Below, one piece after another: positions 24,467 through 36,009 of a stretch of 64,000 nucleotides of DNA. The notes under the pieces were generated by a model, which was not told the origin of the DNA, did no database searches, and saw only the letters and a program-made list of their open reading frames with translations. Origin of the DNA: Azolla caroliniana (Eukaryota > Polypodiophyta); contig JBHGNT010000001.1 in assembly GCA_043228905.1 (NCBI GenBank), forward strand, positions 30,256,001 through 30,320,000, written 5' to 3'. The position numbers were made by a program, and so were the translations under genes. How positions within the stretch are numbered: the stretch's first letter is position 1; each line of letters opens with the position of its first letter.

Positions 24467-24960
24467 GGCCTTTAATGCCTTCAACTTCTTCACCAGTCAA
24501 ACACTCAGCAATTACATGGCACATATGAAGCTCTATCAAATCCGAGCTAGCAAAGCAAAACTGCAAAACTGTAACTTTGATTTCAGACATGACGGAGATG
24601 AAAGAACGAACTATAAAACTATAATAACGAGCAATCATCTGAGCATTTTATAGTCAGATAGGAGAAACAAAACAAGGCCTAGTTGACCCACAATGTTAAG
24701 AGTGCAATTAGTCATGAGATCTCATCCACACAAATAAAATCCTAGCTAACAAAGTAAAACTCTTAAGTTGACTTCATGATTGAAGAGGATGAAAGAATGA
24801 GCTATAACAATGAAGAATCTTCCTAGCGTTCCCATCAAATAAGAACAAAAACACCTCTTAAGATGCCAAAAAGCCCTAGTTGGTCTAAAAATGTCACCGA
24901 GCAATGCATCATGAGATCTTGTCCAGAAAAAACCAAAATAGTTCAAGCATTTTAGACTAA
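24467..24960. repeat. Diverged ~250-bp duplication in the CDPK pseudogene
   Basis: Two loosely similar segments (about 24530-24730 and 24735-24960) share GATGAAAGAA(C/T)GA(A/G)CTATAA, CATGAGATC and GCAT/TTTA(T/G)A strings in the same order. Only the first adjoins recognisable coding (VIAECLTGEEVEGIK at 24515-24467, minus strand). Confidence 0.6.
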
Positions 24961-25909
24961 ATAAGGGAATTAAATAATACCTAATGACGTCAGTGCAGCT
25001 TTAAAATGTCACCATGTCATCAATACAAAAATTAAAATATACAGGAGCTGAAACTTATGAAGTATAAAGCTACCTCGGTAGAGGCTAAGACTATCACAGA
25101 GGCTGTGTGATAGAGATAAATTAATAATAATAGTTATTGAGGAACACCCAAGAATGGTTTGTGGGCATCACGCTAAAATGATTCGCATTGGTGTTTGCAG
25201 CATAGTGAGTTTCTTCCTTATCAAATTAATAACAAAGATATCCTAGAAGTGGGAGATTGGCACTTGTCTCTGCTTGTTGAATTTGCATCTTAACCTCTTA
25301 AAGGTAATGCTAAAGTGAAACGACTACTGGACAATTTGCCACAATTGCACATAAATCCCACTGTCGTAGGCCTAAAATCCATGGGCAACCTTAATTTGGA
25401 AAAACCAGACCTTATATACACATGTATGACATTAAGCCCTAATTGTGAACGGCAAGTTTGCTAAATTGCAAGTAATGTAGCTTATCATAAGTATCCAAGT
25501 ACGATGTACTGCAGTGAGAATCGATCTGTCTCTGGATAAAACAGAGAAAAACTTCAAACTGGTCTTCACATTCTCAATGCTTTTCAAAACAAACAGTCAT
25601 TCTTGAATCTATATTACTTAAAGTAGAACTAGGGATATCACGATACCTCAATATGTTCATCATAAATAAGATGATCATTTTACACCGATTTGACCCACCT
25701 TTGGTACTTGAATATAATGAGTTTGAAATTTGTAATTACAGAAGTCTGACTATATCAAAAACAGTCCAAACTTCATCATGCCAGATTATGTCATGGGAAG
25801 ATTAAAATGAAATCCATTGCACGCTTTAACAGCAAAGCAAACATATTGTCTACGTCACACATCAGCAACAATGCATTTTCATGTAACCAGTCTTCAAGAT
25901 ATGTCCTTA

Positions 25910-26475
25910 TGATGAGATCAAATCACAAGATTGTGAAATCCTCATCAATTGCATATTCATATAATTAAAGAATCTTCACTCTTAAATGTCATTTTTTGAG
26001 AAACATACTAACCATATAATCTGAATAAAAAAGACTTACTCTTGATGTTTTTTTCTTGAGCTTGTTCATGGTTGAAATATGTTTCAACCGAGAGAGCACT
26101 GCATGTATGATCTACAAGAAAATTTTATAAGTACTATGAGAAGTCCCTTTCAGATCATTATGTTACACAAGGAATCATCTAGATGAAATTAGAATACAAA
26201 ACTGTGAGATCCTCATAGATTGCATATCCATATTTTAAAGAATCTTCACTCTTAATGTCTTTTTTTGAGAAGCATACTAGCCATACAACCTGAATAAAAA
26301 AGTCTTAATTTTGATGCCTTTTTCTTGAGATTGTTCATGGTTGAAAGATGTTCCAACCTAGAGAGCACTGCATCACCAAGAATATCTAGAGCTCTATTAC
26401 TATTTTGAAGCCATGTATGATCTACAAGAAAATTTTGTAAATACTATGAGAAGTATCTTCCAGATCATCATGTTA
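25910..26475. repeat. ~280-bp duplication of the CDPK junction exon and flanks
   Basis: Two diverged copies share AAAGAATCTTCACTCTTAA, TTTTTTGAGAA.CATACTA, GTTCATGGTTGAAA, GAGAGCACTGCAT and GATCTACAAGAAAATTTT. Each carries minus-strand coding for STMN(K/N)LKKK, the start of the CDPK autoinhibitory junction. Confidence 0.88.
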
Positions 26476-26824
26476 CACAAGTCATCATATAGAAATACCA
26501 AGGATTTAGTCTGTTAATCGTACTCATGGATCACGTTCAAACATTTGGCGAACAAGTGATTTTGCACTTTTCTGAAACTTTTGGCCAAGGATCCTTCTTG
26601 AAATCAATATTACAACCTAATATTTCTCGAGTAACCCCTTGTTCTAATTCTGCAAATCCATTTGAAAGTAGCAGCAAATAAGAATAAAGTCTATACATGG
26701 AAAGGAGATCATACAGCGGTGAAGAAGTGAAAAGAACCTGCCCAACAAGGTGGGACTCCACATAAGAGAATATAAACGATCACATCAGCACTTCTGAATC
26801 AACTTTGGACTATTATTTCGTTTT

Positions 26825-26844
26825 AGCGCCATAGCAGCCCTGTC
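26825..26844 (+). repeat. 20-bp direct repeat, left flank of copia insertion
   Basis: AGCGCCATAGCAGCCCTGTC. It matches 29276-29295 with one mismatch (G/A at position 4). It directly precedes the truncated 5' end of the copia element. Confidence 0.95.
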
Positions 26845-26852
26845 CTGATCCT

Positions 26853-28679
26853 AAGTCACCTAAATTCGTAATTAGTAGAGATGTTACTTTTGATGAATCT
26901 GCTCTACTAAATCCTCGAAAGGAGCCTGTGTTTTCTTCTGATACATATAAGACAGGAAGTACATCAAAGCAGGTGGAGCTTGAAGTTCCAAGTCCACCAG
27001 TGATGGCTGAAACACCTGCTCCTGAATCTGTAGAAGAGGAGCCTGATGTCGTAGAAGAAACACCTCCTGAGGAAGAACGAAGTATTGCAAGAGATAGACC
27101 AAGAAGAGAAATTAGACCACCACAGAGATATGCTGATATTGTTGCATATGCTTTATCAGTTGGAGAAGAAACAAATTCTATTGGCGAGCCAGCTTCTTAC
27201 TCTGAAGCCGTTTCTTCTGTTGATTCCACCAAGTGGTTGTTTTCTATGCAAGAAGAAATTGAGTCTCTTTATAAAAACAAAACTTGGGTACTTGTGAAGC
27301 CGCCAGCTAGAAAAAGGATTGTTGGCTGTAAATGGATCTTCAAAATAAAGGTAGGAATTCTTGGAGTGGAGAAAGCAAGGTACAAGGCACGGTTAGTAGC
27401 TAAAGGCTACAGTCAGGTACCAGGTGTTGATTTTAATGATATTTTCTCACCTGTTGTGAAACATAGTTCTATTCGTGTCTTGCTTGCATTAGTTGCTATG
27501 CATGATTTGGAGTTAGAACAACTTGATGTAAAAACCGCATTTTTGCATGGTGAACTTCAAGAATACATTTACATGCAACAACCAAAAGGGTTTGTTGTTG
27601 AAGGAAAAGAAGATCATGTTTGCCTGTTGAAGAAATCATTATACGGTTTAAAACAGTCTTCGAGACAGTGGTACAAGCGATTTGATTCCTTTATCGTTGG
27701 CAACGGATACTCAAGAAGCCGTTATGACAATTGTGTCTATTTCAGGAAGACTCATGATGGTTCATTTATCTATCTGCTTCTTTATGTTGATCACATGTTG
27801 ATTGCAGCTAAAAATATGTCGGATATTGAAGAATTAAAGAAGCAGTTGAACAGAGTGTTCGAGATGAAGGATCTTGGTGCAGCAAAAAGGATCCTTGGCA
27901 TGAAAATCGAAAGAGATCGTATTGGTGGAAAGCTGTATTTAACTCAGAAGAGTTATATTGAGAAAGTGTTGGAGAGGTTTGGTATGAAAAATGCTAAACC
28001 AGTATCGACTCCGTTTGCAGCACATTTTAAGTTATCAGCTTCTTTATCACCAAAGTCAGATAATGAAAAGAGATACATGGCAAGAGTCCCTACTCCAGTG
28101 CAGTTGGTAGCATGATGTATGCTATGGTTTGTACACATGCAGATATTTCACATGCTGTGAGTGTGGTCAGCAGATACATGGCTTGTCCTGGAAAATCACA
28201 CTGGAACGCAGTGAAATGGATTCTAAGATATTTGCGTGGGACTTAAAACGCTTATCTGGAGTAGTAGTTCTCTAGTTGGCTATGTTGACTCTGACTATGA
28301 TGGTGATCTTGATAAAAGAAGATCACTCACAGGGTATGTATTCACTCTGGGTGGAAGTGCAGTTAGCTGGAAAGCTTCGTTACAGCCCGTGGTTGCGTTA
28401 TCAACGACAGAGGCAGAGTACATTGCAGTGACAGAGGTGATTAAAGAAGGGATCTGGTTAAGAGGCTTACTTGGGGAGCTCAGTTCTTGTTCGGACAAGA
28501 TCGACATTTTATGTGATAGTCAAAGTGCCATTCATTTGACTAAAGATCAGATGTTCCATGAAAGAGCTAAGCACATCGATATCAAGTATCACTTTGTTCG
28601 TGATGTTATTTCGCAGGGTGATATCTTAGTGAAAAAGATTTCAACTTATGAAAATCCCGCAGATATGTTAATTGCTTGA
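26853..28679 (+). pseudogene. copia pol remnant: integrase C-term, RT, RNase H
   Basis: The main open frame runs to about 28113. It shows WLFSMQEEIESLYKNKTW, CKWIFKIK, ARYKARLVAKGYSQ, ELEQLDVKTAFLHGEL and KKSLYGLKQSSRQWYKRF, all typical of TNT1-94-type copia RT. The catalytic YVDD box reads YVDH (codon at 27792-27794), so one of the two metal-binding aspartates is lost. A one-base loss near 28087 and a further shift near 28241 separate the RNase H part (28236-28679). That part still shows [28 protein letters not shown] and [12 protein letters not shown]. This is a defective copy. Confidence 0.93.
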
Positions 28680-28801
28680 ATCCCGCTTCTTCCAAGAATC
28701 AAGTTCAAGCATTGCTTGAATTTGATTGGTGTTGCCGATAATTGAGTTATCTGGCAAAGGTGGAGTGAGACTACTATCAAATTCAAGTCAAGGTGGAGAT
28801 T

Positions 28802-29275
28802 TGTTAAATGACTAGAATTAATTTTTGTGGTTTATGAAAAGCCACGTCTCTCATCTGCATGAAGTATATATAAAGGCCCATGCATGCATCATTATCATGC
28901 AAAAGTTAGTGAAGTGAGGCCTATATATATAAAGGCAGCCTTAGTCATTTAAAAAGCATGAACACCGAGAGTTGTAGGCTTGTGAGATTTGAGAGAATTA
29001 GAGAGTTGGGAAACACCATTTTTAGAGAATTCTTGTGAGAGAATTGTGAGGTTATTCTCTTGGGTGTTGGGTTTAATTGGAGAATAATTTCTCTAATTGT
29101 TGTAAACTCTCCGTTACATTTTCTTATAGTGGAATCACTCTCCTTTCCGTGGACGTAGGCTAATTTAGCCGAACCACGTAAATACTCATGTCATTTATTT
29201 CTCCGCTCCTATATTATCATATTATTGTTTTCTATTTAATCTAATGTACTATTTGATCCAAGTGTCATCCTAACA
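28802..29275 (+). repeat. copia 3' LTR, 474 bp
   Basis: Starts TGTTAAATG right after the purine tract AAGGTGGAGATT and ends CCTAACA, with TGTTA/TAACA termini. TATA-like TATATATAAAGG occurs at about 28865-28876 and again about 28924-28935. The 5' partner LTR is absent. Confidence 0.9.
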
Positions 29276-29295
29276 AGCACCATAGCAGCCCTGTC
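29276..29295 (+). repeat. 20-bp direct repeat, right flank of copia insertion
   Basis: AGCACCATAGCAGCCCTGTC. It starts immediately after the LTR's terminal CA and matches 26825-26844 with one mismatch. Confidence 0.95.
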
Positions 29296-29835
29296 ATAGA
29301 CTTCTTACCATCTCAATGAATTGTTTTCCTGAGGATTAGAAAGGTAGCAGTACATTTCAGAAAAGTTTACATCCTTTCTCGAAGATACAGAGCAGAATTA
29401 TAGTTTTTACCTAGCCTAAAGGACATTTGACAATCCAAACTCTACAGCTTTCAAAGGTGAATACTCTTTTTTTGACGTTATGACAAACGACACCATGCTT
29501 GTGAAACACCTGCTTACAAAATACATGTGAGTGCATTGTATCCTATCATGATACATATATAACAGTTTTCTGCTCCCATACAGAAAAAATCCACAGAAAA
29601 CAAGACCAGGAAGACAGAGAAAAATTGCTTCTAGATTCAATTTGTATGAGACGCCTAAAAAACCTTAGTATAGCAGGAGGCAAACATCATAACAGTTTCT
29701 TCGCACACATGTGTATGCCTAGCATGCTACACATAAGACAGTTCTCTTTGCTTGTAAAAATGCTTCTAGGTTTGGTAAAAGCATACCACCTTTAGTATAG
29801 AAGCTATGATGACCTATTTGATTTTTTGAAGGAGA

Positions 29836-30190
29836 TTGATTCACTCCAGAAATAGTGCACTAACTGCAGCAGCTGCTCCAGTCACTGTAATGCCCTCTCG
29901 CTACAATATGGTCAAAGATCTCTCCACCTTCACAAAGCTACATCATGAAATAAATGCATTATCATCTTCATATGCCCCTTCAAGATTCAGAACATGGATG
30001 TTTTGGCATAATCCTCATGATATTTAACTACAGTTGCTGCTCTGGTCCCTATAATGCCCGCTTGCTACAATACCATCAAAGAGCTCTCCAGCTTCGTACT
30101 GCTCCATTTTGAGATAAATGCATTATCATCTTCATAGGCACCTATTTGATCATGTTTTAAAGGAGATATTTACCTGACCCACTTCGAGGA
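29836..30190. repeat. ~190-bp duplication of a CDPK kinase exon
   Basis: Two copies share, on the plus strand, ATAAATGCATTATCATCTTCATA and GCTACAATA followed by (T/G)(G/C)(T/C)(C/A)AAAGA.CTCTCCA. Both encode minus-strand YEDDN and G(E)(I/L)FD.IVA.GHY. The copies carry different disruptions. Confidence 0.88.
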
Positions 30191-32230
30191 TAGTGCATTA
30201 ACCCTAAAGCCAGATGAATTCAGAGGCACATTACAAGCCATTTAGCAATATTCTCAGACTGATTACCATTCTCGAACTCTTGTTTAATTTCCATCATTTT
30301 ACATGGAACAAAATGGCTGCCAACAGTACGTTCTTGTGAACCAATAAATACACAGAAATGTGATAAAATGATCAAGAACATGTGTGAGAGAACAATGAAT
30401 CACATTTCCCCCATAAATCCAGCTACAGAAAAAATACCAGACTGATTGGCATCCTCTGACAATTGCCTAATTTCCAAACCTTTAGATGCAAAGGAGATGA
30501 TTGACAGGTTGCCAAAACTGAACAATTGTAAACAAATAAACACATAGAAATGCGTAACTATTTCTTGATTTACACAATGTGTGAGAAAACACTGAAATCA
30601 CATTTCACTTAGGCAGTCCAGCTAAAACAAAGTACCTGCTTTTTTTCTTCTTACGACAGTCTCAAAGGATGGAAACGCACAGAATGCATTGTAAATCACA
30701 ATTCACAATATGATCTGATAACAGAAGAACAGCAAAACAGCAAAGTTCACGATTTTTTGTTCAAAATGAAAAAACTTGTAAATCAGGATTCAGCCTTTGC
30801 TCTTGCTAGTGACGTAGCAAAAAAGATACTTGCTTGCATTGCTCCTGTCTTTTATTCTGCTAAAAAGACGCCAGGAAAGACTAAGAAGCTCACAAAGAAT
30901 TGTTTCCATTGAACTTCATTCTTTTAACCTTTAAGACAGTTTGAAAAGACTAAGAAGCGTGATCTAGCGAAGTGAAATGATGGAAACACTTGGTTTGTGT
31001 ATTCAACAAAAATTGCAATCATTCGTACATAATTCAGAAGAACAGAGAAAAATGACTGCTTACTGAAAAAAGGCAACATTTCATTCATTCTCGAGAACTG
31101 AGATAGTAGGATGAGAAGATGGAAAACATTCACCTGATGGTAGTAATGATTACTTCTCTATATGTATCAGCGTCGATAAACCCCTAAACACACCAGATAC
31201 TATGTTGGGAACATTGAAACTAAAACTAAGAAAAGAGACGGATTGCTCTTCAGTAGTGACGCACAGTTCATTCATCTTGATCTGGCTACAGACAAACCTG
31301 ATTGGAAATTCATGTTTTACTTCTCTTTTATCTTTGCTATAGCAATCTTCAGAACCGGCTACAGAGAACCGAAAAGGAGAAAATATTGAAAAGTTTTACG
31401 AGTAAGAGAAGGGAGAGGATCTATATTTACGAAAGAAATACCTGATTTTTTTCTTCTTCTGCTAAACCACAACTTTCAAAAACTGGGATGTGCGATTTAG
31501 TACGAGGAAAAATGATGGAAATGGTTCAGGTACGTGTTGCAAATCATATTACAGTCGGTATCCGATCCGGCTACAGAAAAACCAGAATAGACGAAATGAT
31601 TCAAACGATTAAACTGTGTGAAAGGAAGATATAAACTGGCTTTCGTCAACCAAAAACCTCTGCATATGAAGAATCATAAGTCAGTCCTCGGATCTGACTA
31701 AAGAAAACGAAACTCGATCGGCTAAACAGAGGATGGAACCCGATCCATCTGAAACGGAAATAAAGAAACGATGGTAAATTTAACGAGCTAAAGAACCCAA
31801 GAAACGATACAAATATGCTTCATGCACAGGATGAATCGCTTTGGCACTCTTCCGATCCGTCTATAGAAGAAAACGATGGAAAACCTCCAACCAAGGGATC
31901 GAGAATTGCAGTCTTTCGATTCACCTACCGTCGAAACGAGAGACCGCTGAGCTTTAACGATAATTGAAAGGTTTCAATGTTCTTTATCTTCATCATCATC
32001 ATCATCTTCTTCTTCTTCTTCTTCTTCTTCTTCTTCTTCTTCTTCTTCTTCTGTGACTGGAGTCAGTCAATCTGTGAATGAAAAGCGTGACCTAACGTGA
32101 GGAGAGAGGAAAGATGGAAACATTTTCACCTGAATGCCGAAACTGCAGGTGCACGTCCACGCAGCGGGCGATGACCAAGGGTGGGTTAGGGTTTAAGGGG
32201 GTTTAAGGGTTTAGGGGTTTAGGGGCTTCC
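30191..32230. other. Degenerate repeats, probable former 5' leader of the CDPK gene
   Basis: Variants of CC(G/A)(G/T)CTA(C/T)AGA.GAAAAC with nearby TGGAAA recur about six to eight times between 30420 and 31900. They resemble repeatedly duplicated leader/intron segments. A (TCA)n-(TTC)n microsatellite is at 31988-32051. No conserved coding was recognised. Confidence 0.45.
32180..32226 (+). repeat. Telomere-like TTTAGGG-type repeats
   Basis: Short degenerate array of (G)GGTTTAGGG and GGTTTAAGGG units, close to the plant telomere heptamer. It also reads as telo-box AAACCCTAA on the minus strand. Confidence 0.7.
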
Positions 32231-33500
32231 ATTTTCTGCATTTTCTTATTTCTTCGAATGCCCCCTTAAATTCTCACTTCTCCTTTATTTCTCCAAATGC
32301 CCCTTTATAGGTTCCCATTCAACGGACTAACTAACTAATGTAACCATCCTAACATATGGCCATTAATACAAATCATGACGCCATGGAAACACTAGAGTAG
32401 CTCATTCACCATACAGTCTTAGACCGGCGCTTCGATTACAAAGTCTCGGAGCATTACTGTTCTAAAATCTATGTGGGCCCAATAATCTCCTAGCTTGGAC
32501 TCAACATGTGGATCATGTGGATCCTAGCAATTGGTCCATGACTACTCTGCCTGATTATGTCTTTGCGCGACAGACACGACCCCCCCCCCCCCCATGACAA
32601 ATCGCCCATATCTCAGTAATCATCATTGACCATTTGGCCCATATATCACCTAGTTTGCTCAGCTCATGACTAACTGCACAAAATCCATTCTTGTACATGT
32701 CAACCCTTGTATGAAGTCGATGGTTCATATCACTGTACACTTGGGAGTTTATTGTTGCATATCAAATGTGATGGGCAACTACATCCACTTGTTTTTCATT
32801 CACAAAAGTCTGAAGTTGTAGAAATAAACTACAACCATTGTGGGTGCTTTTGAGTAGGTGTGTCGCCTACTTGAGGTTTCTTCCCACCTTATTATTATCT
32901 ACCGTGATTACAAGAATATCACATATATTTGAGAATCCTCAAGTCTAAGTCACTGACAAGCTTGTTGGGCACAATATCTCAAGTGTTTTAACTTCTAGAC
33001 CTTGAATCATCTAGGAACGCAACAAGGTGGAAGTTAAACTGTATGAGAGATCGTGCTAGTTCTCTTAGGTTTTGATTGCATGCAATTAGTGGTATCTAAT
33101 GTATTTGAAACGCTTGCAACGTCCAAGTTTTCTTTATTCCATCCTTGTTAATATATGTGCAAATGTTGTTGCTCACAATTCGATAGATCACATTCTTCCA
33201 AAATATGTTTTTTGCTTGCAATCCAAAGAGTTCCAATGAATGTCCTTCTTGCTTACAAACATCTCATCCTCAAAGGGACTTGATGCCATTATTATTACAG
33301 CAAGATTGGACTATTTCGGCCCCATCAATTCAAATTGTTGATAGGTTGAGTATTCGAAGGCGTTATTGTTTTGGATTCCAAGCTTGTCCATAGCAAGATA
33401 TACTACCTATGTGGATTGGTTATGGGGCCAACAATAACACAAAAAGCTTTATGATAGAGAAAAGGATAGGTCATTTTGGTTTCTTCTTCAATGGTTCTAC
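32231..33500. other. Spacer, nothing recognised
   Basis: No gene, RNA or transposon recognised. The stretch holds a C14 run at 32580-32593. Part of it (about 33310-33410, CAATTCAAATTGTTGATAGG...) resembles 36690-36815, suggesting a dispersed repeat family. Confidence 0.45.
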
Positions 33501-33503
33501 ATT

Positions 33504-34063
33504 GGGGGGGGGGGGGGGGGGGGGGGGCTCCTTCATCATGTTCTATTTTAGTTTTGCATTGGGTGAGAGAGTATTTAAGGTTTTTATCTTGCTAAAAAAA
33601 GGTAGTGAAAGGAGGAACAAAGGGTAGAGAAAAGAGGTATACCAAAAGAGGGTGTGTAAAGCCAAAACAACAAAAAGGTGTGGCGACCGTTGTTTGTAGG
33701 AGGGGGGGGGGGGGGGGCTCCTTCATCATGTTCTATTTTAGTTTTGCATTGGGTGAGAGAGTATTTAAGGTTTTTATCTTGCTAAAAAAAGGTAGTGAAA
33801 GGAGGAACAAAGGGTAGAGAAAAGAGGGTGTGTAAAGCCAAAACAACAAAAAGGTGTGGCGACCGTTGTTTGTAGGGGGGGGGGGGGGGGGGGGGCTCCT
33901 TCATCATGTTCTATTTTAGTTTTGCATTGGGTGAGAGAGTATTTAAGGTTTTTATCTTGCTAAAAAAAGGTAGTGAAAGGAGGAACAAAGGGTAGAGAAA
34001 AGAGGTATACCAAAAGAGGGTGTGTAAAGCCAAAACAACAAAAAGGTGTGGCGATCGTTGTTC
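33504..34063 (+). repeat. ~180-190 bp tandem repeat, each unit led by a long G run
   Basis: Three units start with G24 (33504-33527), G16 (33702-33717) and G21 (33875-33895). Each is followed by CTCCTTCATCATGTTCTATT and ends near AAGGTGTGGCGA(C/T)CGTTGTT. The second unit lacks about 12 bp (GTATACCAAAAG region). The units are nearly identical, so the expansion is recent. Open frames here are repeat artefacts. Confidence 0.95.
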
Positions 34064-34429
34064 GTGAACTCGGGTCACTAACATTCATAGTCTTTCCTCT
34101 CATTATAATCACTATTGTAAACACTTTCATAATCACCATTGCCATTATTTTGTAATCACATTATAACCCCTTATTTTAGAGAGAGATTGAGAGAGGTCAA
34201 ATTATGACGCAGGCGAAAGGAGAGGGAATGACTCGACTTGAGTGTGAGCTTTCCATGATTCAAGTTCATGATTTTCTCAAGTCTAGGTTTTCTCAACTAT
34301 GAGTTTTCCTAGAGTCTAAGCTTTCCTCGACTAGAATCAAATCTTCGAGCTTGACAATATTATTTCACAAGGGGGATTACACAAGGTAACCTAAGTAGGA
34401 GTTTTTATTTATTTATTTTTATTTAAAGA

Positions 34430-36000
34430 GATACACCTTGGTATTATAAAATCATAAGAAATACAAAAGATTTGTTGGATAAAGTAGTATACCAACCGAC
34501 TCCATTGTGTGTGCATCATAGCCGATTTGATGTGTATATACAAGAACTGCACATATTTGTACACCATATCTCCCATATTTTTATGCTTTAATCCTCCAAA
34601 ACTGCAACGGCGCATGCAATGTAACCTATACCACCAACAATTGTAGCAACAAAGTCCCAAAGTTAGTAGACATTGTTTCCTAAAATGACAGGAACAATAT
34701 ACATCCATAGTATGTGATCTCCATCTTCCCTAAAAATGAGCATTGAATCCCATAACCTTTTAAAATGCATTTGCTTCCTAAAAATGACATCAGCATTGCC
34801 TGTAAAACTTTCGTACTGACCATGTAATGTATGAATAAGTACCTGAATTCAACAATTATAACAGAAACATCATGAGTGACATTGTCAATAACTGATGTAC
34901 GTCGCACCTTCCAAATTACCGACAACAAAATAAATGAAATTGTCTTCCAAATAATATCATCCCTAAATTGCAAACTATCAATTAGAAAAGGTTGAACCAT
35001 TTGTATTGTTGATGGGTGAGGGGTGGAGCAGGGGTTAGAATGTGGGAGAGAGAGAGACACAAGTTGAGGGTAACTTCACTATATTTCCTTCCTTCTTTCA
35101 TGCCGCATGGGTGGGGTTTAAATAGTACGAGATCTTATCAAGACATTACAAAAAACCGAATGGGGGTAGTTACACCTACTTACCCCACCTCACACTCACA
35201 CGTTAACATTTCATATTAAACATTACGCATCTTACATATTACACTCTTAGGGTAACATGTATATGAGGAGGAACTATGTGAAAGGCTTCCATTATATCCT
35301 CCTTTTCATATAGCAACAATTGTCCCTCTAGAATGCCCCACCTAACCGCACCCCAAGTGCTCACACAATTAGCATGTATCAATATCAATAGCCTTAAATA
35401 CTCTCTTCCATACTTGCATAATTTTAGGACAAGAGTACAATACATGCTTAATTGATTCCATCATACATCCACAAACCAAATCCACACGACTTACTATTTA
35501 GTTGTCGTGACCAAGCCCAAACCAGTAGTGCATAATGAACCAATAACCAGTGAAAAAGTACAAATTTCCTGGGAATTTGCATACTCCATAACCACTTCCA
35601 TATATTTATATGCATCCATTAAAGCGGCCCCATTCGCCAATCACACTTTCATAACAGATGACGAATGCAATTTCCTACTTAAGAGCAATTTTCGTCCCAA
35701 CTTCACAAAATATTGAAATTTTTTAATAAATTTAGTATAATACGGAGGACTTGTATGTTTCCAAAGATAATTTGATTGATCCCAATGCAAGTCCAACAAT
35801 GATTTTTTTTTAAATACCCATAGTTGGCAAAATAACATACTATCAGAAGGAGAACGATTTAAAATCCATCTTTTACTAGATTTACCAATCACTCTCATCG
35901 GATGTTGCAATGCCGTTTGCCAAATTGACGACTCCACCCACATATGTTTGTCATAATCAAAATAGTAAGTAACAGTCTCCTTAAGACGTTGTTCCTTTTA
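34430..36000 (-). pseudogene. LINE (non-LTR) remnant: RT zinc-knuckle / RNase H region
   Basis: On the minus strand, KETVTYYFDYDKHMWVES (near 35990-35930) leads into WQTALQHPMRV, then a zinc-knuckle-like CGCMMESIKHVLYSCPKIM and QVWKRVF (about 35475-35400). Further on is IIWKTISFILLSVIWKVRR (about 34955-34900), matching the zf-RVT to RNase H linker of plant L1-type elements. Many stops and frame changes show it is long dead. No poly-A tail or target duplication was identified. Confidence 0.65.
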
Positions 36001-36009
36001 CTCCTATCA

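Larger units (their letters stand above)
26845..29275 (+). mobile_element. Ty1/copia element, Tork/TNT1-94-like, 5'-truncated and inactive
   Basis: The element begins abruptly inside the integrase C-terminal region (SPKFVISRDVTFDES, 26853-26897), so the 5' LTR, gag, protease and most of integrase are absent. Reverse transcriptase and RNase H follow, then a polypurine tract near 28790-28801 and an intact-looking 3' LTR. It lies inside the CDPK pseudogene in the opposite orientation and is flanked by an imperfect 20-bp direct repeat instead of the usual 5 bp. Confidence 0.93.
22475..30190 (-). pseudogene. Calcium-dependent protein kinase (CDPK/CPK) pseudogene, split by a copia element
   Basis: Degenerate exons of a CDPK can be read 3' to 5' along the minus strand. 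Kinase lobe: GAYEDDN and GELFDGIVASGHY (about 30150-30045, with a second copy about 30000-29850). DFG-loop region: SPLKAVEFGLSNV (about 29465-29425). Subdomain IX: YILLCGVPPCWA (about 26780-26750). Then DFKKDPWPKVSE (about 26600-26560), end of kinase/autoinhibitory junction TWLQN and STMNNLKKKA (about 26425-26300, second copy about 26110-26050), and VIAECLTGEEVEGIK (about 24515-24467). EF-hands follow: GNGTLDYGEF and FFDTHGDGFID (23745-23460). The C-terminal exon KASRCYSRGWF (22733-22640) has a second copy at 22994-22900. In-frame stops, frameshifts, DFG changed to EFG, a missing HRDLKP segment and the insertion all indicate a dead gene. Myristoylation-type N-terminal coding was not found. Confidence 0.92.
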
